Positions 1-6,415 of a stretch of DNA of 17,214 nucleotides are shown here, one piece after another. The position numbers and the translations under genes are program-made. The stretch covers positions 1 to 17,214 of the forward strand of contig CANKXJ010000013.1 of assembly GCA_947487595.1 (NCBI GenBank), read 5' to 3'. The notes beneath the pieces were generated by a model that worked only from the letters and a program-made list of their open reading frames with translations, had not been told where the DNA came from and made no database searches. The DNA is from Actinomycetota bacterium. Its GTDB lineage: Bacteria > Actinomycetota > Actinomycetes > Nanopelagicales > Nanopelagicaceae. Within the stretch, counting starts at the first letter, position 1, and each line of letters starts with the position of its first letter.

Positions 1-2
1 CA

Positions 3-683
3 CTAGCGCTAATCGACAATGCATATGAGTTCGTTAAGGACACAGTTGCAAAGGGCGGTCACGTTTTGTTCGTTGGAACAAAGAAGCAAGCACAGGAACC
101 AATCCTTGAGCAAGCAGCACGCGTTGGCATGCCAACTGTGACTGAGCGCTGGCTTGGTGGAATGCTTACAAACTTTCCAACTGTCTACAAGCGTATTCAG
201 CGTCTGAAGGAGCTAGAAGCTCTAGAAGAGAAGAACGATCTTCTTCTAACAAAGAAGGAACTTCTTGTTCTTCGCCGCGAACGCGAAAAACTATTTAAGA
301 ACCTTAATGGTATCCGTAACATGACTAAGTTGCCTTCAGCAATTTGGGTTGTTGATACTAAGAAGGAACACCTTGCTGTGCAGGAAGCCAAGAAGCTTGG
401 TATTCCAGTTATCGCAATCTTGGACACTAACTGTGATCCAGATGAGGTTGATTACAAGATTCCTGGTAACGATGATGCAATCCGTTCAATCGGTTTACTA
501 ACTCGAGTTATCACAGATGCAATCGCTGCTGGTCTTGCTGCACGTTCAGCACAGGCTAAGAGCGAAGTTAAGGATGAAGCCCCTGCAGTTGCAGCTGGTG
601 AGCCTTTAGCTGATTGGGAAAAAGAAATAGCTGGAACAACTGAAGAATCACCAGAAGCAATCTCTGTCACAGAAGGAGCTTAA
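3..683 (+). CDS. rpsB: 30S ribosomal protein S2, 5'-truncated by window edge
   Basis: This is the C-terminal 226 residues of S2, a protein of the small ribosomal subunit that joins late in assembly and is needed to bind S1 and mRNA. The reading frame is open from base 3, so the gene begins upstream of the window. I count roughly 60 missing N-terminal residues from the usual family length. Visible S2 hallmarks are the stretch around VLFVGTKKQAQ, the RWLGGMLTNF motif, the coiled-coil helical hairpin rich in K/E/R, and the PSAIWVVDTKKEHLAVQEA and NCDPDEVDYKIPGNDDA signatures. After the S2 core there is an acidic, Ala/Glu-rich tail of about 45 residues, common in actinobacterial S2. A TTG at 66 could be mistaken for a start, but S2 sequence clearly continues upstream of it. 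tsf follows 4 bases after the stop, as in most bacteria. Confidence 0.97.
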   Translation, partial: LALIDNAYEFVKDTVAKGGHVLFVGTKKQAQEPILEQAARVGMPTVTERWLGGMLTNFPTVYKRIQRLKELEALEEKNDLLLTKKELLVLRREREKLFKNLNGIRNMTKLPSAIWVVDTKKEHLAVQEAKKLGIPVIAILDTNCDPDEVDYKIPGNDDAIRSIGLLTRVITDAIAAGLAARSAQAKSEVKDEAPAVAAGEPLADWEKEIAGTTEESPEAISVTEGA

Positions 684-687
684 TTAA

Positions 688-1518
688 ATGGCTGCATATA
701 CAGCGCAAGACGTTAAGAATCTTCGTGAAGCAACTGCTGCTGGAATGCTTGATTGCAAGAAAGCTTTGGATGAGGCAGAAGGCGATTACAACAAGGCGAT
801 AGACATCATTCGCGTTAAGGGACTCAAGGGAGTCACAAAGCGTGAAGGTCGTTTAACTTCAAACGGAGCAGTAGTTGCAAAGGTTGAAGGAAATCTTGGT
901 GTGATGCTTGAACTTAACTGTGAAACAGATTTCGTGGCTAAGGGTGAGCGTTTTGTGGCACTTGCAGATGAGCTTCTTGCTCACCTACAAAATGCGCAAT
1001 CAGATTCTCTAGAGGCATTTCTTTCAACATCAATGTCTAGCGGCAAATCCGTTCAGGCAACTGTTGATGAGGCAAATGCAACTCTGGGCGAAAAGATTGA
1101 GGTTCGCCGAATTGCAGTGCTAAAGGATTCTCCAGTTGGGATTTACTTGCACCGCACGAGCCCAGATTTGCCACCACAGGTTGGCGTCCTAGTTCAATTA
1201 ACTAAGGATGCAGCTGAAGTTGGCAAAGATATTGCACAGCACATCGCAGCTTTTGCACCACAGTTTGTCAATCGCGAAGATGTTCCTGCAGAACTCATTG
1301 AAAACGAACGTCGTATCGCAGAAGAGACTGCACGCGAAGAAGGAAAGCCAGAAGCTTCCCTCATCAAGATCATTGAAGGTCGCGTAACAGGCTTCGTCAA
1401 GGAAGTTTCTTTGATTGAGCAATCTTTTGCTAAAGATGCGAAAAAGACTGTAAAGCAGATCCTCGATGAAGCGGGAACAGCCGTTAAGGCGTTCAATCGC
1501 TTCCGCGTGGGTCAATAA
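688..1518 (+). CDS. tsf: Translation elongation factor Ts
   Basis: EF-Ts is the cytosolic guanine nucleotide exchange factor that regenerates EF-Tu-GTP. The protein has 276 residues, the usual actinobacterial length. The N-terminal UBA-like region (about 1-50) holds the LREATAAGMLDCKKAL signature. The core has the nearly invariant TDFVA motif at residues 80-84 (CETDFVAKGERF), which contacts EF-Tu. A second subdomain follows at about 140-250. The ATG at 688 is preceded by a good Shine-Dalgarno site (GAAGGAG, 672-678) lying inside the end of rpsB, so the two genes are very likely co-transcribed and translationally linked. A 59-base gap carrying a possible promoter separates it from pyrH. Confidence 0.97.
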   Translation: MAAYTAQDVKNLREATAAGMLDCKKALDEAEGDYNKAIDIIRVKGLKGVTKREGRLTSNGAVVAKVEGNLGVMLELNCETDFVAKGERFVALADELLAHLQNAQSDSLEAFLSTSMSSGKSVQATVDEANATLGEKIEVRRIAVLKDSPVGIYLHRTSPDLPPQVGVLVQLTKDAAEVGKDIAQHIAAFAPQFVNREDVPAELIENERRIAEETAREEGKPEASLIKIIEGRVTGFVKEVSLIEQSFAKDAKKTVKQILDEAGTAVKAFNRFRVGQ

Positions 1519-1537
1519 GTTCAAAGGCGACATCGCT

Positions 1538-1543
1538 TAGAAT
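1538..1543 (+). promoter_or_regulatory. Candidate -10 element for pyrH
   Basis: TAGAAT fits the TANNNT -10 consensus of actinobacterial housekeeping sigma factors and lies in the only sizeable gap between tsf and pyrH. Transcription would start near 1550, giving a leader of about 28 bases that contains the pyrH Shine-Dalgarno site. No convincing -35 hexamer is visible at 16-18 bases upstream. The same hexamer occurs before frr. This is a pattern match only. Confidence 0.35.
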
Positions 1544-1566
1544 TTAGATATTCCAACTAGAAGTAA

Positions 1567-1616
1567 AAGGAGCACTCATGCCCGGTACACGAGGAACGTA
1601 TCGTCGGGTGCTCCTT
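1567..1616 (+). promoter_or_regulatory. Inverted repeat pairing the pyrH ribosome binding site with early codons
   Basis: AAGGAGCAC (1567-1575) contains the pyrH Shine-Dalgarno core and is the exact reverse complement of GTGCTCCTT (1608-1616), which encodes V11-L12-L13. The pairing can extend inward by a T-G wobble and a C-G pair. Inside it, CCCG (1581-1584) can pair with CGGG (1605-1608), in competition for one base, and ACGA (1589-1592) with TCGT (1601-1604). In mRNA this would close the start codon and the Shine-Dalgarno site within one hairpin. Regulation is an inference; the complementarity is direct observation. Confidence 0.5.
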
Positions 1617-2300
1617 AAACTTTCTGGAGAAGTTTTTGGTGGAGCTAAAGGCATCGGTGTTGATCCCGATGTTGTTCAAGATATTGCTAAACAAATCGCA
1701 GATGTTGCCCGAAGTGGTGTTCAAGTAGCCATAGTTGTTGGTGGCGGTAACTATTTCCGTGGCGCAGAGCTTTCTCAGCGTGGCATGGATCGCTCACGCG
1801 CTGACTACATGGGAATGCTTGGAACAGTGATGAACTGTTTAGCACTACAAGATTTTCTGGAAAAAGAAGGTGTACAGACCCGTGTTCAAACCGCAATCAC
1901 AATGGGACAAGTTGCAGAGCCATACATTCCACTTCGCGCAATTCGCCACCTTGAAAAGGGCCGTGTAGTAATTTTCGGTGCAGGCGCAGGAATGCCATTC
2001 TTCACAACTGACACAGTTTCAGCCCAGCGCGCACTTGAAATCGGAGCTGAGGCTCTACTTCTTGCAAAAAGTGGTGTTGATGGCGTTTATAGCGCAGATC
2101 CAAAGAAGGATAAAGGCGCAACTAAATACGATTCAATTTCATACAGTGAGGTATTAAGTAAGTCTCTCGCTGTGGCTGATGCCGCCGCTTTTGCCCTTTG
2201 TCGTGAAAATCAACTTCCAATAGTCATCTTTGACTTGATGAAAAACGGCAACATCGCTCGTGCAGTGCGTGGTGAAACTATAGGAACGCTAGTTTCTTAG
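1578..2300 (+). CDS. pyrH: UMP kinase (uridylate kinase)
   Basis: PyrH phosphorylates UMP to UDP with ATP in the cytosol, the committed step from UMP to all UTP and CTP. At 240 residues it is the normal length of the bacterial hexameric enzyme of the amino acid kinase fold. Visible motifs are the N-terminal KLSGE (14-18), the GGGNYFRG nucleotide/phosphate loop (55-62), the DYMGML segment (76-81) that binds UMP, and the C-terminal SKSLAVADAAAFALCRENQLPIVIFD region. The ATG at 1578 follows AAAGGAG with 5 bases between them. The preceding residues match the short Arg-rich N-terminus typical of actinobacteria. It is separated from tsf by 59 bases and from frr by 74 bases, each gap with a TAGAAT hexamer, so it may be an independent unit. 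Its ribosome binding site is complementary to its own codons 11-13. Confidence 0.97.
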   Translation: MPGTRGTYRRVLLKLSGEVFGGAKGIGVDPDVVQDIAKQIADVARSGVQVAIVVGGGNYFRGAELSQRGMDRSRADYMGMLGTVMNCLALQDFLEKEGVQTRVQTAITMGQVAEPYIPLRAIRHLEKGRVVIFGAGAGMPFFTTDTVSAQRALEIGAEALLLAKSGVDGVYSADPKKDKGATKYDSISYSEVLSKSLAVADAAAFALCRENQLPIVIFDLMKNGNIARAVRGETIGTLVS

Positions 2301-2336
2301 TTCAAGATTTCATAGAACCAGGTCGGGTATTGCCGA

Positions 2337-2342
2337 TAGAAT
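2337..2342 (+). promoter_or_regulatory. Candidate -10 element for frr
   Basis: TAGAAT, identical to the hexamer before pyrH, lies 32 bases before the frr ATG. Transcription would start near 2349 and leave a leader of about 26 bases that includes the Shine-Dalgarno site AAGGGAGA (2363-2370). No clear -35 element is visible. Confidence 0.35.
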
Positions 2343-2374
2343 CAAAGAGTAAGGAAAACCCCAAGGGAGAAGTC

Positions 2375-2938
2375 ATGGCAGATGTAGCAAGCGCCCTCAA
2401 GGACGCTGACACGAAGATGAGCAAAGCTGTTGAAGTTGCAAAGGATGATTTTGCTTCTATTCGAACAGGTCGCGCACACCCATCCATGTTTAATAAAATC
2501 ATGGTCGATTACTACGGCACCTACACAGCGCTCTCACAACTAGCTTCCATTCAAGTTCCTGAAGCCCGCATGGCCACAATTGCACCCTTCGATAAGGGCT
2601 CCATGGCCAGCATCGAAAAAGCTATTCGCGAATCAGATTTAGGTGTGAACCCAGGTAATGATGGCGTGGTAATTCGCATCAATTTCCCGCAATTAACTGA
2701 AGAGCGACGCAAGGAATTTATAAAGGTCGCAAAGGGAAAGGCTGAAGATTCAAAGATATCTATGCGAAATATTCGTCGGGCTGCAAAAGAGGCGATGGAG
2801 AAGATGGAAAAAGATGGAGATATCGGAAAAGATGATTTAGCACGCGGTGAAAAAGAGTTAGAGAAAGTAACATCTGATCACGTTGCAAAAATTGATGAAC
2901 TCTTAAAGCACAAGGAGGCCGAGCTCCTAGAAGTCTAA
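2375..2938 (+). CDS. frr: Ribosome recycling factor
   Basis: RRF splits post-termination ribosomes together with EF-G so that subunits can be reused. The product is 187 residues, close to the usual 185. The reading frame extends upstream to a TTG at 2330, but the ATG at 2375 is the better start: it has a Shine-Dalgarno site (AAGGGAGA, 2363-2370), gives the normal length, and begins with MADVASALKDADTKM as in related proteins. Domain I is the three-helix bundle formed by residues 1-30 and about 105-187. Domain II is the beta domain between them. The conserved RTGRAHPSMF motif, EARMATIAPFDKGSM and the NDGVVIRINFPQLTEERRKE signature are all present. The stop codon TAA overlaps the Shine-Dalgarno site of cdsA, suggesting coupling. 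Confidence 0.97.
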   Translation: MADVASALKDADTKMSKAVEVAKDDFASIRTGRAHPSMFNKIMVDYYGTYTALSQLASIQVPEARMATIAPFDKGSMASIEKAIRESDLGVNPGNDGVVIRINFPQLTEERRKEFIKVAKGKAEDSKISMRNIRRAAKEAMEKMEKDGDIGKDDLARGEKELEKVTSDHVAKIDELLKHKEAELLEV

Positions 2939-2952
2939 GGAGTTTGTCACTG

Positions 2953-3798
2953 ATGTCTGACTTTCAATCAATAAACGAGGCAATTAATAAAAGGGCCGGG
3001 CGTAAGCTTGGACCTTCCATTGCGGTCTCACTATCTCTCGTAGCTCTCATTTGGTTTGCCCTTGTTTATCGTCGGGAAGTTTTTGCAGTTGTAGTCACAG
3101 TTGCAGTGCTTTTAGGTATTCGTGAAATTGTTCGAGCTTTTAGCGTGCGCGGAATTTATATCTCAGTTGTTTCACTTGCGCTGGGGGCCATCGTTCTTAC
3201 CTATGCAACCTGGAATGGTGGCGCAGCAGGCCTTGCTATTGCTACAGCTATCGCTATTCCGCTTTTGCTTATTCAACTTTTAACTAAGGGGCCAGAAGGC
3301 TTTGTGCAAAGCGCAACGGCAACTACGTTTTCACTTCTCTATCTGCCATTTCTAGGTGGCTTCCTCATACTTCTAGCCAAACCCAGCACTGGTTTAGAGC
3401 GTGTGATGACTTTTGTTGTCTTAGTTGGCTGCAATGACACTTTTGGTTACATCGTGGGAGTTCTATTTGGAAAGCATCCGCTCGTTCCAGTTATTAGCCC
3501 AAAGAAGAGCTGGGAAGGGTTAATTGGCTCTCTCGTCTTCACAGTAATTGGGGGCTCCCTTGCTTTTAAATACATTATGGAAATGCACTGGTGGATTGGC
3601 GCCATTGTTGGATTGATGATTGTTTTCACGGCTACCTGCGGTGATTTGATTGAGAGTGCAATGAAGCGAGACCTTCACTTAAAAGATATGGGAACTCTGC
3701 TTCCAGGCCATGGCGGGATCTTGGATCGTCTAGATTCAGTATTGATTTCAGCCCCAGCGCTATGGCTTGCACTAGAGCTAGTGAAGCGCTGGTTATGA
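2953..3798 (+). CDS. cdsA: Phosphatidate cytidylyltransferase (CDP-diacylglycerol synthase)
   Basis: CdsA makes CDP-diacylglycerol from phosphatidic acid and CTP in the cytoplasmic membrane, the branch point for bacterial phospholipids. The protein is 281 residues with about eight hydrophobic segments. The full family signature lies at residues 235-261 (S-x-x-K-R ... K-D ... P-G-H-G-G-I-L-D-R-L-D). Earlier SPKKSWEG (182-189) is also typical. I chose the ATG at 2953 because AAGGAG (2937-2942) sits 10 bases before it; an in-frame TTG at 2944 is only one base from that site. The stop TGA overlaps the rlmN start (ATGA), so the two are translationally coupled. Confidence 0.95.
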   Translation: MSDFQSINEAINKRAGRKLGPSIAVSLSLVALIWFALVYRREVFAVVVTVAVLLGIREIVRAFSVRGIYISVVSLALGAIVLTYATWNGGAAGLAIATAIAIPLLLIQLLTKGPEGFVQSATATTFSLLYLPFLGGFLILLAKPSTGLERVMTFVVLVGCNDTFGYIVGVLFGKHPLVPVISPKKSWEGLIGSLVFTVIGGSLAFKYIMEMHWWIGAIVGLMIVFTATCGDLIESAMKRDLHLKDMGTLLPGHGGILDRLDSVLISAPALWLALELVKRWL

Positions 3799-4922
3799 CG
3801 ATTCCTGAAATAAAATTAGTTTTCGATGAGCCAGTTCAGCCCAAGAGCGCCCCTAAGCATTTAGCTGACTATTCACCCGAAGAGCGAGGCGAACTCGCAA
3901 AGTCTTTAGGCCTGCCAGCTTTTCGTGCCAACCAAGTTGCAACCCACTACTTCACACATCTCTCGAATGATCCAGAGAGTTGGACAGATATCCCTGCAGA
4001 GATGCGCAAGACAATCGCAGAACAGTTCACTCCCAAACTTATTGAACTTGTGCGCTCTGTTGAGTGCGATGGGGGAATGACACGTAAAGATCTTTGGAAA
4101 CTCCATGATGGAGTCTTAGTAGAGTCAGTTTTAATGCGTTACACCGATCGTGTAACAGTGTGTATTTCATCCCAAGCCGGATGTGGAATGAATTGTCCAT
4201 TCTGTGCAACTGGGCAAGCAGGACTTACACGAAATTTGAGTGCTGGTGAAATCACAGAACAAATCGTTGCAGCAGCTCGGGCATGTGCAAACGGTGAATT
4301 ACCTGGCGGAGAAGCCCGCCTTTCAAATATCGTCTTTATGGGTATGGGAGAGCCGTTAGCTAACTACAACGCAGTAATCCGAACACTGAGAAATATCACT
4401 GATCCAAACCCCGATGGACTCGGAATTAGTGCACGATCTGTGGTGGTTTCAACTGTTGGTCTTGTTAATGGAATTGAAAAACTCACTGAGGAAGGCCTCT
4501 CAGTCACTTTGGCCGTTTCACTTCACACACCAGATGATGAACTTCGTGACACATTAGTTCCTATCAATTCGCGGTGGAAAATTAAGGAAGTACTCGCCGC
4601 AGCCGATGCTTATGAGAAGAAGACGGGCCGCCGTTATTCAATTGAATATGCCATGATTCGAGATATCAATGATCAATCCTGGAGATCGGATTTGCTTGGC
4701 AGGTTGCTGAAAAACCGTAATGCCCACGTTAATTTAATTCCCCTCAATCCCACTCCAGGTTCCAAGTGGACTGCTTCTCGGCGCGAAGATGAAGCTGAGT
4801 TTGTCCGAATATTGGAAAGTTACGGAGTTCCAGTCACAGTGCGCGACACCAGAGGCCGCGAAATTGATGGGGCCTGTGGTCAGTTAGCGGCTGGCGAAAA
4901 AGGTAATAGCCCTACTGGTTAG
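3795..4922 (+). CDS. rlmN: Dual-specificity 23S rRNA (A2503) / tRNA (A37) C2-methyltransferase
   Basis: RlmN is a radical-SAM enzyme that methylates C2 of adenosine 2503 in 23S rRNA and A37 in some tRNAs. With the ATG at 3795 it has 375 residues, the normal length. The 4Fe-4S/SAM cysteines are C130, C134 and C137 (CGMNCPFC). The two extra catalytic cysteines of the RlmN mechanism are seen as C123 (TVCISSQ) and C361 near the C-terminus (GACGQLA). The GMGEPLANY motif (SAM binding) and the SLHTPDD segment are present. The ATG overlaps the cdsA stop codon (ATGA). An upstream in-frame start at 3762 would lie inside cdsA and add residues not found in the family. In most actinobacteria dxr follows closely; here a polyamine block intervenes. 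Confidence 0.96.
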   Translation: MTIPEIKLVFDEPVQPKSAPKHLADYSPEERGELAKSLGLPAFRANQVATHYFTHLSNDPESWTDIPAEMRKTIAEQFTPKLIELVRSVECDGGMTRKDLWKLHDGVLVESVLMRYTDRVTVCISSQAGCGMNCPFCATGQAGLTRNLSAGEITEQIVAAARACANGELPGGEARLSNIVFMGMGEPLANYNAVIRTLRNITDPNPDGLGISARSVVVSTVGLVNGIEKLTEEGLSVTLAVSLHTPDDELRDTLVPINSRWKIKEVLAAADAYEKKTGRRYSIEYAMIRDINDQSWRSDLLGRLLKNRNAHVNLIPLNPTPGSKWTASRREDEAEFVRILESYGVPVTVRDTRGREIDGACGQLAAGEKGNSPTG

Positions 4923-4938
4923 CCAAGGGTGGAATTGG

Positions 4939-4944
4939 TAGGCT
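4939..4944 (+). promoter_or_regulatory. Candidate -10 element for a leaderless patD transcript
   Basis: TAGGCT matches TANNNT and ends 7 bases before the patD ATG, the spacing that would put transcription start at or next to the A of ATG. There is no Shine-Dalgarno site between it and the start codon (CAATTCC only). The ten bases GGTAGGCTCA recur identically before proS at 16463-16472. A -35 box is not obvious. Confidence 0.45.
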
Positions 4945-4951
4945 CAATTCC

Positions 4952-6376
4952 ATGGAAAAGTTAACTAACTTCATTAATGGCAAGGCCGTCGATTCAACTT
5001 CCGGTGAAACTTCGCCACTTATCAATCCAGCAACTGGCAAAGAGTATGCCCGTGCACCTAAATCTAATGCTGCAGACGTTGATTCAGCATTTAAAGCTGC
5101 AAGTAATGCATTTCCAGGTTGGCGCGATTCCACTCCATCACAGCGCCAAAAAGCTTTGTTAAAAATCGCAGATGCTATCGAATCTCGCGCCGCTGAGATT
5201 ATTGCCATTGAAACGACTAACACAGGTAAGCCAATCTCTTTAACTACTTCTGAAGAAGTACCACCTATGGTTGATCAGATTCGATTCTTCGCAGGTGCTG
5301 CACGAAATCTAGAAGGTAAGTCTGCAGGCGAATACATGCCTGGTATGACTTCAATGATTCGCCGCGAACCAGTCGGAGTTATTGGACAAGTAACACCGTG
5401 GAACTATCCGATGATGATGGCTGTGTGGAAGTGGGCTCCGGCAATTGCTGCAGGTAACACTGTTGTGTTAAAGCCAAGTGACACAACTCCTGCATCAACA
5501 GTGTGGATGGCAAATGTGATGTCAGAGTTTTTACCAGCAGGTGTTTTCAATGTTGTTTGCGGTGAACGTGAAACTGGACGCATGCTTGTTGAACACAAAC
5601 GCCCTGACATGGTTTCAATTACAGGTTCAGTTGGTGCAGGTATTCAAGTTGCTCAATCTGCAGCCACACAACTTAAGCGAGTGCACCTTGAACTTGGTGG
5701 CAAAGCTCCTGTGGTTGTTTTTGCAGATGCAGATTTAGCTGCTGCAGCTGAAGGTATTGCCATCGCTGGTTATTTCAACGCTGGCCAGGACTGCACTGCT
5801 GCAACACGAGTGATCGTTGAAGCCAGTGTTTATGATGATTTTGTCGCTCTTTTGACCGAGCAGGCTAAGGGCATTGCAATTGGCTCTCCCACAGAAGATG
5901 TCTTCTTGGGGCCAGTTAATAATGCTAATCAGTTAGCACGTGTCAGCGCCTTTTTTGATCGCCTGCCTTCCCACGCCAAAGTGATGACTGGCGGAAAGGC
6001 TCTGGATAAGCCAGGTTTCTTCTTCCCAGCAACTGTTGTTGCCGACCTGAAGCAAGATGACGAGATGATCCAGAGTGAAATCTTTGGTCCAGTCATTACT
6101 GTTCAAAAATTTAGCGATGAAGCAGATGCAATTTCAAAGGCCAATGGGGTTGAGTATGGCCTGGCCTCGAGCATTTGGACTAAGGACCATGGCCGTGCGA
6201 TGAGATTGGCCAAGGCCTTTGACTTTGGGTGCGTCTGGATCAACACCCATATCCCCGTGGTTGCCGAGATGCCACACGGCGGATTCAAGCGCTCGGGCTA
6301 TGGCAAGGATCTTTCTTCATATGGATTTGAAGATTACACACGAATCAAGCACGTCATGACCAACCTTGGGGCGTAG
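4952..6376 (+). CDS. patD: Gamma-aminobutyraldehyde dehydrogenase
   Basis: This NAD-dependent aldehyde dehydrogenase most likely oxidises 4-aminobutanal (from putrescine) to GABA in the cytosol. It has 474 residues, the same length I recall for E. coli PatD/YdcW, and shares its distinctive segments: FFAGAARNLEG, SAGEYMPGMTSMIRR, YFNAGQDCTAA and the C-terminal EMPHGGFKRSGYGKD. Catalytic residues are visible: N151 (PWN), K174 (LKPS), E247 (HLELGG) and nucleophile C281 (GQDC). It is the first gene of the polyamine block, 29 bases after rlmN and 39 before the transporter binding protein. It has a leaderless-type start. Odd point: GC rises from about 45-47% in the first two thirds (sampled windows) to about 56% in 6121-6300, with more GCC/GGC/ATC codons. 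Other amino-aldehyde substrates cannot be excluded. Confidence 0.87.
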   Translation: MEKLTNFINGKAVDSTSGETSPLINPATGKEYARAPKSNAADVDSAFKAASNAFPGWRDSTPSQRQKALLKIADAIESRAAEIIAIETTNTGKPISLTTSEEVPPMVDQIRFFAGAARNLEGKSAGEYMPGMTSMIRREPVGVIGQVTPWNYPMMMAVWKWAPAIAAGNTVVLKPSDTTPASTVWMANVMSEFLPAGVFNVVCGERETGRMLVEHKRPDMVSITGSVGAGIQVAQSAATQLKRVHLELGGKAPVVVFADADLAAAAEGIAIAGYFNAGQDCTAATRVIVEASVYDDFVALLTEQAKGIAIGSPTEDVFLGPVNNANQLARVSAFFDRLPSHAKVMTGGKALDKPGFFFPATVVADLKQDDEMIQSEIFGPVITVQKFSDEADAISKANGVEYGLASSIWTKDHGRAMRLAKAFDFGCVWINTHIPVVAEMPHGGFKRSGYGKDLSSYGFEDYTRIKHVMTNLGA

Positions 6377-6390
6377 TATTTCGCCCAAGG
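6364..6390 (+). terminator. Strong hairpin spanning the patD stop codon (attenuator or processing/stabilising stem)
   Basis: CCTTGGGGCG (6364-6373) pairs with CGCCCAAGG (6382-6390) as a 9-bp stem with one bulged G. The loop TAGTATTT starts with the patD stop codon TAG (6374-6376). No T-tract follows, so it is not a classical intrinsic terminator. It could act as a weak U-less terminator, a barrier to 3'-exonucleases, or an element that sets transporter binding-protein level relative to patD. The stem is observed; the role is inferred. Confidence 0.45.
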
Positions 6391-6415
6391 ACCTCACACA
6401 ATAAGGAGCATATCA

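Noticed and set aside
66..68. TTG as a start codon for a short rpsB
   Set aside because: S2-like sequence continues upstream in frame to the window edge, so this is an internal codon of a truncated gene.
2330..2374. N-terminal extension of frr from TTG at 2330
   Set aside because: It lacks a Shine-Dalgarno site, would overlap the -10-like TAGAAT, and adds 15 residues not found in ribosome recycling factors. The ATG at 2375 fits.
3762..3794. N-terminal extension of rlmN inside cdsA
   Set aside because: It needs a non-standard start within the cdsA coding region. The ATGA overlap at 3795 is the usual coupled start.
6397..6402. CACAAT as a -10 promoter element for potD
   Set aside because: A start at about 6409 would leave the good Shine-Dalgarno site AAGGAG (6403-6408) outside the transcript, so the two cannot both be used. 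The Shine-Dalgarno site is the better-supported signal.
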